A stretch of DNA of 64,000 nt from Paenibacillus sp. J23TS9 (GCF_018403225.1 NZ_BOSG01000008.1:1-64000), one strand, 5' to 3'. Positions 1 through 8,574 are shown, numbered from the stretch's first letter. The notes: generated by a model not told the origin, from the sequence alone. Translations and numbers: made by a program.

Positions 1-86
1 AAGCTTCTCATCAACTCCGCTCGACTTGCATGTATTAGGCACGCCGCCAGCGTTCGTCCTGAGCCAGGATCAAACTCTCCAAGAAA
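1..86 (-). rRNA. rrs: 16S ribosomal RNA, 5' end (partial)
   Basis: On the minus strand this reads as the universally conserved 5' start of bacterial 16S rRNA: GAGTTTGATCCTGGCTCAG, then the block ending in ATACATGCAAGTCGAGCGG. The gene leaves the window at base 1, so only about 86 nucleotides are present. The mature 5' end is placed near base 86 by analogy with Bacillus and is uncertain by a few bases. In Bacillus subtilis an rrn operon also lies next to pdaB, kbaA and gerD, which fits the neighbours here. Confidence 0.97.
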
Positions 87-447
87 GTTGATAGCTCATT
101 TTGAAACTGACGAGATATAATCTCATTTGTGCTCCACCATCGATTCAGACAGAAGTCTTGAACCCGATGATCTCGCGTTTCGGCTTTGCAAGCAAAGCCT
201 GTATCTCACTCGTTGTTCAGTTTTCAAAGATCAAATTCTTTCTCGTTTCCGCTTCAACATTTTGTCTCAGCAGCAACTCTTATAATATATCATACATGCT
301 CGATGCTTTGCAAGTCTTTTTTTTTAAAACTTTTTTCGAAGTTTATTTCAATCAACTTTCGCAGGCATCTCACAGGCTCTCAATTCCATGTTACTAAAAC
401 TGAAGCGAAAATAAATTTATCATAGAATCCATTCCCCCGTCAAGCAT
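87..447 (-). promoter_or_regulatory. rRNA operon promoter and 16S leader
   Basis: This 361-base stretch holds no gene. On the minus strand a -35 TTGCAA (308-313) and -10 TATATT (284-289) are 18 bp apart, preceded by an A/T-rich run resembling an UP element (about 315-340). Downstream, around 203-235, lies CTTTGAAAACTGAACAAC, a sequence typical of Firmicutes rRNA leaders and part of the antitermination and processing region. Promoter strength and exact start are inferred. An additional upstream promoter cannot be excluded. Confidence 0.7.
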
Positions 448-678
448 TTAATGCTTAAATTGAGAGAGCTTGTTGTTACGTGCATATTTGGAGAGTTCCT
501 TGGGTGGCGCAAACCGGGCATACATGCGAAATACCGTTTTATATCTGTTGGCAATCGCGTTTCTGACATCCAGATCCAATCTCTGATCACTCAAATCAAA
601 CAACATCTCATCCAGCTCTTTGCGTAGCACATAATCAAGTTCCTTGAATTCCTTATCATTAAAAAGCATACCCAGCAT
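448..678 (-). CDS. Conserved hypothetical protein, 76 aa
   Basis: Small, charged, probably cytoplasmic and helical protein with no signal peptide or membrane segment. The start is fixed by an AGGAGG ribosome binding site about 10 bases upstream of the ATG at 678. The sequence is rich in Lys, Arg, Asp and Leu (for example KELDEMLFDLSDQRLDLDVR) and ends in a basic tail. I recall similar short proteins in Paenibacillus but cannot give a function. It lies between the rRNA leader and a SpoIIM-family gene on the same strand. Coding is supported by the strong RBS and amino-acid composition only. Confidence 0.7.
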   Translation of the reverse strand: MLGMLFNDKEFKELDYVLRKELDEMLFDLSDQRLDLDVRNAIANRYKTVFRMYARFAPPKELSKYARNNKLSQFKH

Positions 679-868
679 GTTTGCCTGGCCTCCTTGTCTA
701 TTGAAAACAATTGTATCTTCTCATATTGCAGAGCACGGATCGAGGTAATAATAGTAGCTTGGTTCAATTGATGTAGATGGCTCAATTTTACCGCCTTACT
801 GTTATGCACAGTTTTTGGGAAATTTATGAATGTGATTTTCGTAAATTCCCCAATTGTAACCATTATGG

Positions 869-1477
869 CTATCCCTTCATCAGGGTATAAGTTACTGTGC
901 TCTCAATAATGGCCGCGACAAACAACAAAATTACTATCCAAACGGACGCCGTTAGAGATCTTCTGAACATCTCCCTCCATCTTTCCTTCAATGCTCCCTT
1001 CCCGCTCCCGCCAAGACTTGAAAGAACCAGTAATCCCATTTGAAGTCCGAACGCACAGGCAATGATAATAGCCGGTATTTCAATGACCCCATGAGGCAGC
1101 AGTCCTTTAACCACCAAATCAAACAAGCTGTTCCCCTGCTCCATGGAGCTATGTACGAGATATCCTACTACCATTCCATTGATCAGCAGAAATAAGATCG
1201 GTAGGACGCCCACGAATAGACCCAGAAAAATCATCACCACGGCCTTAATGCTGTTATTGAAGAAAATAAATACAAAAAAGCTCCACTTTGGGCTTGTAGA
1301 CTTGCTTAGAGTTTCACTGATATCACGAATACCACTCATCTGCTGATTAATGATTTCCGAAAGAGATCCCGTACTATACCATCCCGCTACGATGCCGAGA
1401 ATAAACAGGATTGTTACAAACACTAACGTTTTCCGGATCGCTCCAAGGTCTTTTAGAAAAGTAGTGAATCGAAGCAT
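869..1477 (-). CDS. SpoIIM-family integral membrane protein
   Basis: A 202-residue membrane protein resembling the stage II sporulation protein M family (DUF95). Hydrophobic segments lie near residues 15-35, 70-95, 100-125, 135-160 and 178-198. The motifs NNSIKAVVMIFLG and GLLPHGVIEIPAI are typical of the family, the latter being its best conserved loop. In Bacillus SpoIIM acts with SpoIID and SpoIIP in septal peptidoglycan remodelling during engulfment, but many SpoIIM-domain proteins in Firmicutes are separate paralogues, so this need not be SpoIIM itself. I chose the ATG at 1477 because AGAGGAGG precedes it; an upstream extension has no RBS. It diverges from pdaB. Confidence 0.82.
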   Translation of the reverse strand: MLRFTTFLKDLGAIRKTLVFVTILFILGIVAGWYSTGSLSEIINQQMSGIRDISETLSKSTSPKWSFFVFIFFNNSIKAVVMIFLGLFVGVLPILFLLINGMVVGYLVHSSMEQGNSLFDLVVKGLLPHGVIEIPAIIIACAFGLQMGLLVLSSLGGSGKGALKERWREMFRRSLTASVWIVILLFVAAIIESTVTYTLMKG

Positions 1478-1567
1478 ATAAAACCTCCTCTTGGTAATAA
1501 CTCGCTGGTACGAGCATACATTTGAAGTAAACAAGCATTCGAATGTGGGAAAGGGGCGACTATAGCG

Positions 1568-2374
1568 ATGAATTCATTTTTTTATGTGTTGAACGGCCGC
1601 AAAATTAAACGTACCTTCTTTGTTCTCGCCGCGGCACTATTTGCTATCGGTATTGTTTATGTAGAATCCGACAATATTACAGTGTTCTCCGAAGGAGCTC
1701 CTGCTGCCATTTACAGCGTTCCTACGGACAAGAAGGTTATTGCCCTGACTTTTGATATCAGTTGGGGTGAAAAGCGTCCTGAGCCAATTCTCAACGTTCT
1801 CAAAGACAAGGGTGTCGAGAAAGCAACCTTCTTCCTCTCCTCCCCTTGGAGCAAGAGCCACCCGGATATCGTCAATCAGATTAAAACAGCCGGATTTGAA
1901 ATCGGAAGCCACGGTCATAAGCATGTGAACTACACCACCTTAAGCGATGAAGAGATTAAGTCCCAGCTTACAACTGCCAATTCTATATTAACCGATTTGA
2001 CTGGAAAGGAACCCAACCTGCTGCGCCTGCCTAATGGTGATTTTGATAAGCGGGTGCTGAAAATCGCAGACAGTTTGAATTACAAGGTCATCCAGTGGGA
2101 TACCGACTCTCAGGATTGGAAAAATATCGGCGTCGACAATATCGTCAAGCGCGTCGTAAACAAAGCACATCCGGGTGATATCGTCCTCCTTCATGCCAGC
2201 GATTCCTCCAAACAAACGCATGAGGCTCTTCCTATTATTATTGATGAGCTCCGCAAACAGGGGTATGAATTCGTAACTGTTTCCGATCTTCTGACCCAAG
2301 CGGATACCAAAGGCAAGGAAATCCGTGACCAAGCCACGCTTCAGCAGGCAATTGATGATGCTGCTGGTATGTAG
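1568..2374 (+). CDS. pdaB: Polysaccharide deacetylase family sporulation protein PdaB
   Basis: A 268-residue NodB-fold protein with an N-terminal membrane anchor (about residues 14-32). Deacetylase motifs are visible: motif 1 TFDISWG (D63, with Ile where many NodB enzymes have a second Asp), motif 2 SHGHKH (H115 and H119, metal ligands), motif 3 RLPNGDF near 153-159, and motif 5 LLHAS (H209). PdaB is required for long-term spore maintenance in Bacillus and acts on the cell-wall side of the forespore. Next to kbaA, gerD, cwlD and an rrn operon it matches the Bacillus arrangement. The RBS AAAGGGG lies about 12 bases before the ATG. Catalytic competence is an inference because motif 1 is atypical. 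Confidence 0.93.
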   Translation: MNSFFYVLNGRKIKRTFFVLAAALFAIGIVYVESDNITVFSEGAPAAIYSVPTDKKVIALTFDISWGEKRPEPILNVLKDKGVEKATFFLSSPWSKSHPDIVNQIKTAGFEIGSHGHKHVNYTTLSDEEIKSQLTTANSILTDLTGKEPNLLRLPNGDFDKRVLKIADSLNYKVIQWDTDSQDWKNIGVDNIVKRVVNKAHPGDIVLLHASDSSKQTHEALPIIIDELRKQGYEFVTVSDLLTQADTKGKEIRDQATLQQAIDDAAGM

Positions 2375-2391
2375 CATATAGAATCATAAAG

Positions 2392-2422
2392 AAAAAAGAG
2401 CTAAGTTTCTTAGCTCTTTTTT
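2392..2422. terminator. Bidirectional terminator between pdaB and kbaA
   Basis: Hairpin GAGCTAAG / CTTAGCTC with a 3-base loop, flanked by six A's on the left and six T's on the right, so it can end transcription from both convergent genes. It overlaps the last codons of kbaA. Confidence 0.9.
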
Positions 2423-3003
2423 GATTTCAGCAGCTTATGCAGTATCAAAATCTGGTATGCATTGCAGGCTAACAATGGGACCACAATAAAAACTGTAGCA
2501 TTATTGTCATTGATTTTGAGTCCCCCTACCATCTCGACGATCGTAATCGCTGTCATGAAAAAGATGGTTGGCACCCAAGCGCTTGGATTGGTAGCTCTGA
2601 CTTTAAAGTAAGCTACTGCGACAGCCACAATCAGAATGGCTATCCCCAGCAGCAGATCAGCCATTTGGCTGCTGTTCTCCCTTCCCACAAAAGAACGGAA
2701 GAACATAACTTCCAGCAGCGCCAGGATCGCTAGAACAAACTGTATGTACTGCCACGCTTTTCTCGGAAAAACGCCGATTGCTGTATAATTCAGGATCATA
2801 TAAGCAAAAAAGCCCAGCTGTGAGTACACGCTTGTCATTGCCCCAAAACCGAATAGAATAAGCAGATAAAATAAGATATCGCTTGTATCCTTAAATGAAA
2901 TTGATTCTCTGCTGTACGGCAGCAGGAACCCGGTAATAATGGAGACAATAGCTCCCACAAGCAAGGTTTGAATAAATAACTTGGACCAATTTTTCAAGTT
3001 CAA
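2410..3003 (-). CDS. kbaA: KinB-signalling pathway activation protein KbaA
   Basis: A 197-residue protein with about six membrane-spanning segments, matching KbaA in length, topology and genomic position (beside pdaB and gerD). In Bacillus subtilis KbaA promotes the KinB branch of the phosphorelay that phosphorylates Spo0F and leads to Spo0A activation. The start is TTG: GGGGGTG lies 8 bases upstream and no better ATG is present. The stop falls inside the shared terminator with pdaB. Whether a KinB partner exists elsewhere cannot be seen here. Confidence 0.9.
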   Translation of the reverse strand: MNLKNWSKLFIQTLLVGAIVSIITGFLLPYSRESISFKDTSDILFYLLILFGFGAMTSVYSQLGFFAYMILNYTAIGVFPRKAWQYIQFVLAILALLEVMFFRSFVGRENSSQMADLLLGIAILIVAVAVAYFKVRATNPSAWVPTIFFMTAITIVEMVGGLKINDNNATVFIVVPLLACNAYQILILHKLLKSKKS

Positions 3004-3066
3004 CTCGTCTGCACCCCCAAGAGTTTATTTTACCAACGTTCTCATTAAAAAACCATTCCCGAATCG

Positions 3067-3096
3067 ACATATTTCGAAATTCACCTCGGCATACTA
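3067..3096 (+). promoter_or_regulatory. Candidate sigma-G promoter of gerD
   Basis: A -10 element CATACTA (3090-3096) is an exact match to the sigma-G type -10 consensus, with ACATA (3067-3071) as a partial -35 match 18 bp upstream. In Bacillus subtilis gerD is a forespore (sigma-G) gene. The -10 match is direct; assignment to sigma-G is inference. Confidence 0.55.
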
Positions 3097-3127
3097 CATT
3101 CAGGATGATAGCAAAGGAGTGACGCTT

Positions 3128-3823
3128 ATGAAGTGGCCGGTATTAGGCATATGTGGAATCATACTCGGACTTTCTGCCGTACTGTCAGGCTGCGGATCCG
3201 AACAGAGCTATGCACCGCCGCAAGGCGATTATAAAGAAATGAAAACAATGGTGGTCGATATCCTCAAAAGCGATGAGGGCAAAAAAGCCGTTGAGGACGC
3301 GCTCAAACAAAGCGGCGGTAGCTCATCGGGCGGCATGGGCATGCAGATGATGACCACCCAGGCAACGGATCAGATCCGTACGGCCGTGAAAGACACCATC
3401 ACATCCGAAGAGTATAAGAAGGAATTCGAAAAAATCATGACCGACCCGCAGTTCGCCGGTGACTTCGCGAAAGCGATCAGCACCCAGAACAAGCAGCTGC
3501 ATATGCAGTTGATCAAAGACCCGACGTATCAAAAATCGGTTGCGGATATCATGAAGTCTCCGGAAGTGGCAAAGATGTTTCTGGATCTGACCAAAACGCC
3601 AGAATACCGCAAGCAGTCCATGACGGTAATGCAGGAAGCCATGCAAAATCCAATGTTTAAAATGGAGGTTATGAGCCTTCTGAAGAATGTTGTAACTCAA
3701 GAGCTTCAACCCAAGGTGGAAAAAGGCGGTAAAGGCGAGGAAGGCGGAAAGCAAGAAGGCGGCGACAAAGCTAACAAAGACAAAGACAAGGACAGCGGTG
3801 GCGGAGACAGCGGCGGTTCTTAA
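3128..3823 (+). CDS. gerD: Spore germination lipoprotein GerD
   Basis: A 231-residue lipoprotein: signal peptide residues 1-21 with lipobox LSGC, the cysteine at residue 22 being the lipidation site. A central alpha-helical region, about residues 35-190, contains repeated patterns such as MTDPQFAGDFAKAI and MKSPEVAKMFLDL. The tail is a Lys/Gly/Asp/Glu low-complexity segment. GerD is needed for clustering germinant receptors in the inner spore membrane (germinosome). The ATG at 3128 is preceded by AAAGGAG; an upstream in-frame extension lacks the signal peptide. It is transcribed divergently from kbaA and convergently to salA. Confidence 0.93.
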   Translation: MKWPVLGICGIILGLSAVLSGCGSEQSYAPPQGDYKEMKTMVVDILKSDEGKKAVEDALKQSGGSSSGGMGMQMMTTQATDQIRTAVKDTITSEEYKKEFEKIMTDPQFAGDFAKAISTQNKQLHMQLIKDPTYQKSVADIMKSPEVAKMFLDLTKTPEYRKQSMTVMQEAMQNPMFKMEVMSLLKNVVTQELQPKVEKGGKGEEGGKQEGGDKANKDKDKDSGGGDSGGS

Positions 3824-3835
3824 CTTGAACAAAAG

Positions 3836-3858
3836 AAAAAGCCCTTTACGGGCTTTTT
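3836..3858. terminator. Bidirectional terminator between gerD and salA
   Basis: AAAAAGCCC and GGGCTTTTT arms around a 5-base loop, with a T run on the plus strand and an A run on the other side. It can serve both gerD (plus) and salA (minus), which converge here. Confidence 0.9.
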
Positions 3859-3876
3859 CTTTAATTTGACTCAATT

Positions 3877-4974
3877 TTATTTCTCACTCTTAGCAATAAT
3901 ATTGGCAGCCAGTTCATTATAAAGCTGACCGCTCGTCGATTCGGGCTTATACACCGATGGCGAGAAATCCGGTTCCGAGATATGATTATCCGGTGCTCCC
4001 AGCGGAAACTGCGCCAACAGATTCGTATGAAGCGTTTCGGCAAGCTGTCCGCCGCCTCCGCGTCCAAATACAAAATCCTTTTCTCCGCAATGAGAACATT
4101 CGTAATACGCCATGTTTTCTACCACACCCAAAATTTCATGGTTGGTTTGGATGGCCATGGCCCCTGCACGGGCTGCTACAAAAGCGGCCGTAGCATGCGG
4201 CGTGGTAACAATAATCTCTTTGCTTTGCGGCAGCATCTGATGCACATCAAGCGCAATATCACCGGTTCCCGGAGGTAGATCCAGAAGCATATAATCAAGC
4301 TCGCCCCAATTTACATCATTAAAAAATTGATGAAGCATTTTGCCAAGCATCGGTCCGCGCCATACAACCGGATTGTTCTCCCGGATGAAGAATCCCATAG
4401 ACATGATTTTCACGCCAAAACGCTCCACTGGTACAATGACTCCGTCCACAACAACGGGACCTTCCTCGATCCCCATCATATCCGGAACGCTGAATCCATA
4501 GATATCCGCGTCAATCAGTCCCACTCTTTTCCCTTGACGGGCAAGAGCAGCGGCCAGATTAACGGTTACTGTGGATTTACCGACGCCGCCTTTTCCGCTT
4601 GCCACCGCGATAAAATGAACACGCGGATCGCCCAGCAGTTCATTTTTTTCAAGTCCGGCCGCATGTCCCTTCACCAGCTTATCCTCATCCGTCTTGCTTT
4701 CATGATCGCCCAGTATCTTGCTGCGCTCATGCTCATTTGCTTCGCGCATACGGATATGAACATCTTCGGCACCGGCAGCCTGCAAACGATCGCGGATTTC
4801 CTTCTCCAGCGCTTGTCCATATCCTTCACGATTATCCAGTGTAATTACGGAAAGCGATACTCTCGTTTCCTTTACAACAATATCTCTTATCATCTGCAGC
4901 TCAATCAGGCTTCTACCCGTGGCAGTATCACCAATGGGCTGTAACACTTCTTGAACTTGCTCACGTGACAACAT
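3877..4974 (-). CDS. salA: Mrp/ApbC/SalA-family P-loop ATPase
   Basis: A 365-residue Mrp/NBP35-type ATPase. Residues 1-95 form a DUF59-like N-terminal domain. The deviant Walker A GKGGVGKS is at 127-134, followed by LIDADIYG and the LDLPPGTGD segment. A CxxC pair (C293, C296) may bridge an iron-sulfur cluster in the dimer. Mrp proteins act in Fe-S cluster transfer; in Bacillus subtilis SalA also regulates exoprotease production. The place between gerD and cwlD matches Bacillus. The start ATG follows AGAGGTG. Which of the two roles applies here cannot be decided from sequence. Confidence 0.92.
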   Translation of the reverse strand: MLSREQVQEVLQPIGDTATGRSLIELQMIRDIVVKETRVSLSVITLDNREGYGQALEKEIRDRLQAAGAEDVHIRMREANEHERSKILGDHESKTDEDKLVKGHAAGLEKNELLGDPRVHFIAVASGKGGVGKSTVTVNLAAALARQGKRVGLIDADIYGFSVPDMMGIEEGPVVVDGVIVPVERFGVKIMSMGFFIRENNPVVWRGPMLGKMLHQFFNDVNWGELDYMLLDLPPGTGDIALDVHQMLPQSKEIIVTTPHATAAFVAARAGAMAIQTNHEILGVVENMAYYECSHCGEKDFVFGRGGGGQLAETLHTNLLAQFPLGAPDNHISEPDFSPSVYKPESTSGQLYNELAANIIAKSEK

Positions 4975-5041
4975 GATGGCAGCACCTCTGCTTTATATAT
5001 TGGCATCCATACATGGATAAGCCCCAGTAGGTATTATACCA

Positions 5042-5815
5042 TCAACGCTCATTTTCTGACGACAGTTTCACCTTTTCTCCGGATAAATACCTCAGCATGC
5101 CCTTGTACACCGCTGCCGCGACCTTTCGCTGATAATTCTCATCTCGAAGAAGCTGTGATTCCTGCGGATGGGAGAGAAAACCTAACTCCACCAGCGCCGA
5201 AGGCATTTTTAATGCTTGCAAAAGATACACGGTATCCACCGTTTTGGCAACACGATCGGTATTTTCAAGATTACGCTTAATTTCATCCTGGATAAGTTCT
5301 GCGAGCCCTGCATTGTCCGGATGGTTAGGGTAATAGAAGGTTTGAGCCCCGCTCCAGCGATTGGACGGAAAGCTGTTCAAGTGTATGCTCAGAAACAGAT
5401 CCGCCTTAGTATCCTGGATTAGCTTCGCCCGCTGCTTCAAGTCTTCCGTCTTGCGTTTGGAATACCCCTTGGTGTCAGCTCCGGCCAGATCGTAATCACC
5501 TTCACGTGTCATGTATACCAGAGCCCCAGCCTGCTGCAAATAATCCCGGAGATACAAGGCAATCGCAAGATTCACATCTTTTTCAATGACGCCCTGTTTG
5601 CTTACCGCTCCCCCATCCGGTCCGCCATGGCCAGCATCCAATGCAATTACCTTTCCCGATAATGGAAGGCTCCAGTGACCCGTAGTTTTTACCGTAGGGA
5701 TATTAAATGTGGCTACAGCGATAAACACGACAAGCAGACACATGCCCATCAGCAATTTTTTGATTGAGCTTAGCCGAATCCACAGCATCTGCTTGCCAGG
5801 CCCCTGCTTGGACAT
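5042..5815 (-). CDS. cwlD: N-acetylmuramoyl-L-alanine amidase CwlD (germination)
   Basis: A 257-residue Amidase_3 enzyme with an N-terminal signal anchor (about residues 18-40). Predicted zinc ligands are H63 (DAGHGG), E78 and H145 (SIHLN), and the catalytic glutamate is E210 (VELGFLSH). CwlD removes stem peptides from muramic acid as the first step of muramic-delta-lactam formation in spore cortex, usually with the deacetylase PdaA. GGAGGTGG precedes the ATG. It sits upstream of salA on the same strand, probably co-transcribed. Confidence 0.93.
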   Translation of the reverse strand: MSKQGPGKQMLWIRLSSIKKLLMGMCLLVVFIAVATFNIPTVKTTGHWSLPLSGKVIALDAGHGGPDGGAVSKQGVIEKDVNLAIALYLRDYLQQAGALVYMTREGDYDLAGADTKGYSKRKTEDLKQRAKLIQDTKADLFLSIHLNSFPSNRWSGAQTFYYPNHPDNAGLAELIQDEIKRNLENTDRVAKTVDTVYLLQALKMPSALVELGFLSHPQESQLLRDENYQRKVAAAVYKGMLRYLSGEKVKLSSENER

Positions 5816-5883
5816 AAAAAATCCACCTCCGTTCCCATATCGACTTTACTCATCTATATGGGTGGAGGTGGACAAATAGTACC

Positions 5884-7053
5884 TTAAGGTGTAACTTGAG
5901 CTCTCATACCGGATATGAGCACTTCAGCGACTTCCGGGCGGGTAAACTCCGGAGGCGGGCACTGGCCATCTCTCAGCAAACCGCGTACTTTGGTGCCGGA
6001 AAGTGTGAGATGGTCCTCATGCGGATGCGGGCAGGTCTTGCTCGAGGCCATATTACCGCATTTCTTGCAGAAAAAGCTATGCTCGAAGAACAGCGGCGTA
6101 ATCCCGAGTTCTTCGGGCTTGAAATTAGAGAATATCTCCTGGGCTTCATAAGTACCATAGTAATCACCGACTCCCGCATGGTCGCGGCCGACGATGAAAT
6201 GGGTACAGCCGTAGTTTTTACGTACAATGGCATGGAAAATGGCTTCTCTTGGACCTGCATAACGCATGGCTGCCGGAAAAACCCCCAGGAAGGTCCGATC
6301 CTCCGGATAATAATTCTCCAAGAGCACCAGGTAACTCTTCATCCGAACATCCGCCGGGACATCATCGGATTTGGTCTCCCCAACAAGAGGATTAAGGAAA
6401 AGCGCATCCACGATTTCCATGGCACTTTTCTGGATATACTCATGAGCCCGATGCACCGGATTACGGGTCTGAAAGCCGACAACCGTATTCCACCCCTTTT
6501 GACGGAAAAGCTCGCGCGTTCTAGCAGGATCAAAATAAAAATCGCCGAATCTTGCAGGCTGTGGGCGATTGAGGACCTTCACACTTCCACCAACATAGAT
6601 TGGAGAGCGCTCCAGCAATTTTTTAACGCCTGGATGTTCCGGATCATTGGTCTTAAATACTTTCAGTGCTTCCTCATTCTGATCCGCCTCATAGACGCTT
6701 CCAACAGTCAAGACGGCGTAAATAACGTTGTCTTCGGCGCCAGTCAGTGCCACCTGATCTCCTAAGCTCAGTCCACGGGCTACCTCTTCATCTACCGATA
6801 AAGTAACCGGTATGCTCCAGACTGTTCCACTGGCAAGACGCATGGTACTGACTACAGATCGGTAATCCTCCTCATTCATAAAGCCTTCAAGCGGGGAGAA
6901 AGCACCGCTCCCGATTAAATCCAGGTCGGATATCGTCCAGTTATTCACCGGGATCTGCTTTAATTGATAAGAAGCCTTCAAAAGATCTTCTCTCTCCTGC
7001 CCTTCAGCAATCCGGTTAATGAGCTTGCCGCCATGCGGAAGTATTGCTGTCAT
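5884..7053 (-). CDS. sat: Sulfate adenylyltransferase (ATP sulfurylase)
   Basis: A 389-residue single-subunit ATP sulfurylase that makes adenosine 5'-phosphosulfate (APS) from sulfate and ATP. Active-site motifs are [10 protein letters not shown] (about residues 195-204) and GRDHAG (289-294). A C-terminal CxxC...C-x-H cluster near residues 329-343 resembles the zinc site of thermophilic and Bacillus homologues. The ATG at 7053 is preceded by AGGGGG; an ORF extension upstream overlaps cysH and lacks a better RBS. It follows cysH directly, so the pair forms an APS-producing and -reducing operon. No APS kinase gene is next to it. Confidence 0.95.
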   Translation of the reverse strand: MTAILPHGGKLINRIAEGQEREDLLKASYQLKQIPVNNWTISDLDLIGSGAFSPLEGFMNEEDYRSVVSTMRLASGTVWSIPVTLSVDEEVARGLSLGDQVALTGAEDNVIYAVLTVGSVYEADQNEEALKVFKTNDPEHPGVKKLLERSPIYVGGSVKVLNRPQPARFGDFYFDPARTRELFRQKGWNTVVGFQTRNPVHRAHEYIQKSAMEIVDALFLNPLVGETKSDDVPADVRMKSYLVLLENYYPEDRTFLGVFPAAMRYAGPREAIFHAIVRKNYGCTHFIVGRDHAGVGDYYGTYEAQEIFSNFKPEELGITPLFFEHSFFCKKCGNMASSKTCPHPHEDHLTLSGTKVRGLLRDGQCPPPEFTRPEVAEVLISGMRAQVTP

Positions 7054-7087
7054 ATCTGTTCCCCCTGTTTCATTCGCTTTATTGGCT

Positions 7088-7780
7088 TTATTGGTGAAGT
7101 CCGCATTCTGTTTTCTCACTGTCGGACCAGCGTCCTGCTCTTGGATCTTCTCCCGGATTAACCGGGCGGGTGCAATGTTCGCAGCCTATACTGGGAAAGT
7201 TTTGATCATGAAGGGGATTGTACAGCACTTGATTATCGCGGATATATTTCCATACATCATCAGATGTCCATTCGGCAATGGGATTGAACTTAACCAGTCC
7301 GAATTTATGGTCATACTCTACCTTTTTGGCATTTGCACGAGTAGGGGCTTGATCCCTGCGTATTCCCGTAATCCAGGCATCATATTGGGAAAGAATTCGT
7401 GTCAAAGGTTCGACTTTGCGGATATTACAGCATTGGTTTGGATTTGTTTTCCACAGTTCCTCTCCATGCTGTGCAGCCTGCTCATCTGTGGTCAGCTTCG
7501 GAGATACACGCACGAACTGAATACCGTATTTTGATTCCAGGCGGTCTTTGGTTTCGTAAGTTTCTTTAAAATGAAAATCCGTATCCAGATAAAAGATATC
7601 AGTTGAAGGGCTAACCTTCTGTAAAATATCGACTAAAACCACATCTTCAGCACCGAAGCTGCAAGCGAATGTTAAATTCGGGAATGTCTCAACGGCTACA
7701 CGGATCACTTCTTCGGCAGAAGCATGCTCAAGTTCAGCAGCCTGAATCTCAATCCACTTTTCCTTTTCAAGCAAATTCAT
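7088..7780 (-). CDS. cysH: APS/PAPS reductase CysH
   Basis: A 230-residue thioredoxin-dependent reductase converting APS (or PAPS) to sulfite. Visible features are the SFGAEDVVL nucleotide-binding loop (about 41-49), the cysteine pair C117-C118 plus C200-x2-C203 that ligate a [4Fe-4S] cluster, and the catalytic ECGLH cysteine at 226 near the C terminus. The four cluster cysteines point to the APS-using (assimilatory APS reductase) type, which also fits the lack of an adjacent APS kinase. It is the first gene of the cysH-sat operon, 34 bp before sat. Confidence 0.93.
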   Translation of the reverse strand: MNLLEKEKWIEIQAAELEHASAEEVIRVAVETFPNLTFACSFGAEDVVLVDILQKVSPSTDIFYLDTDFHFKETYETKDRLESKYGIQFVRVSPKLTTDEQAAQHGEELWKTNPNQCCNIRKVEPLTRILSQYDAWITGIRRDQAPTRANAKKVEYDHKFGLVKFNPIAEWTSDDVWKYIRDNQVLYNPLHDQNFPSIGCEHCTRPVNPGEDPRAGRWSDSEKTECGLHQ

Positions 7781-7837
7781 TATGAAAGTCTCTCCCCTTC
7801 CGAATAATTCACTTCATTAAATTCAGTTAATACCTAG

Positions 7838-7886
7838 TGGTTTAATATGATTAAATCCAGTATAAACCAATATGGTTGGTTGTCAA
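7838..7886 (-). promoter_or_regulatory. cysH-sat promoter with two dyad operators
   Basis: Minus-strand -35 TTGACA (7881-7886) and -10 TATACT (7859-7864), 16 bp apart. A perfect dyad AACCA-ATA-TGGTT (7865-7877) fills the spacer, and a second dyad TTTAAT-ATG-ATTAAA (7841-7855) lies just downstream of the -10. Both positions are suited to repression. The regulator is unknown; a sulfur or cysteine repressor is only an inference. Confidence 0.65.
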
Positions 7887-7918
7887 TGCTTTTAACATGT
7901 TTTTTCAAGGGAAACGAA

Positions 7919-7947
7919 TAAAAAAAGCCCTTCAATAGAAGGACTTT
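7919..7947 (-). terminator. Terminator of the CotF-like gene
   Basis: Minus-strand hairpin GTCCTTC-TATT-GAAGGGC followed by seven T's, 14 bases after the stop codon of the CotF-like gene. Confidence 0.85.
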
Positions 7948-7960
7948 TCTTCAAATTAAA

Positions 7961-8485
7961 TTAAAGCTCCAGCGCTTTTTTGGCTGTCATCTTGTCATTC
8001 TCCAGCATTTTATGCAAATCGTAGGCATGATAAAGGCCGCGCTCCATCATAAAGTTAAACACTTTCGCATGTATTTTGATCGCACCGTTCAGCTGCTTCA
8101 CGAATGTATCCCTTAACTGAGGTGTGGCCGTTTCGGTGATGGCAGTCGCGTAGTTCTTTATGCAGCATTTCAGCATGCCCAGCAAATGACCTGCATAAAA
8201 GCCCGTCATATCCTCATGTTCGCCTTTGCTTTTGTTGTTACGGTTCTCAGTCGGTGCCATCGAGTAAAAATGAAGCAGCTCTTTTAAATTGCTTTCCAGT
8301 GCCTTAATAGTATCCTCATAAAGAGCGTGCAGCTTCGGATCCGTCACTTCATGGAGATGCATCTTCAGGGCTATCAGATTGTTTGCCGTGGACGCCGTCA
8401 GCTCGTGCAGCTCCATCGTTTCATGCCATGCCAGGTGTTTGCGTTGCATGCTTGCGTTCACATTTTCATTTGCGCTAGGTTGCAA
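7961..8485 (-). CDS. CotF-like spore coat protein
   Basis: A 174-residue, mostly helical, soluble protein resembling the Coat F (CotF) family, with His-rich helices such as WHETMELHEL near the N terminus. CotF-domain proteins are coat components or coat-associated ferritin-like helical bundles in Bacillus and Paenibacillus. The start is TTG at 8485, supported by GGAGGG 8 bases upstream; the internal ATG at residue 13 has no RBS. It is monocistronic, with a terminator on one side and a divergent gene on the other. Function is assigned from family resemblance only. Confidence 0.75.
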   Translation of the reverse strand: MQPSANENVNASMQRKHLAWHETMELHELTASTANNLIALKMHLHEVTDPKLHALYEDTIKALESNLKELLHFYSMAPTENRNNKSKGEHEDMTGFYAGHLLGMLKCCIKNYATAITETATPQLRDTFVKQLNGAIKIHAKVFNFMMERGLYHAYDLHKMLENDKMTAKKALEL

Positions 8486-8545
8486 AATCGAATCCCTCCG
8501 TTTCTGTAATACTTCATCATATGGTGGATTCGCCCATTGGGCACA

Positions 8546-8574
8546 TTGTCTTAATCATAAACAAAAAATAATTT
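8546..8574 (+). promoter_or_regulatory. Candidate promoter for the Gln-rich gene
   Basis: TTGTCT (8546-8551) and TAATTT (8569-8574) separated by 17 bp, upstream of the small Gln-rich gene. A vegetative-type match of moderate quality. Confidence 0.4.

Noticed and set aside
591..863. 90-codon minus-strand frame upstream of and overlapping the 76-aa gene
   Set aside because: Has a fair AAGGGA upstream, but overlaps the better-supported 76-aa gene by 88 bases and its C-terminal part looks non-coding. A real short peptide ending earlier cannot be fully excluded.
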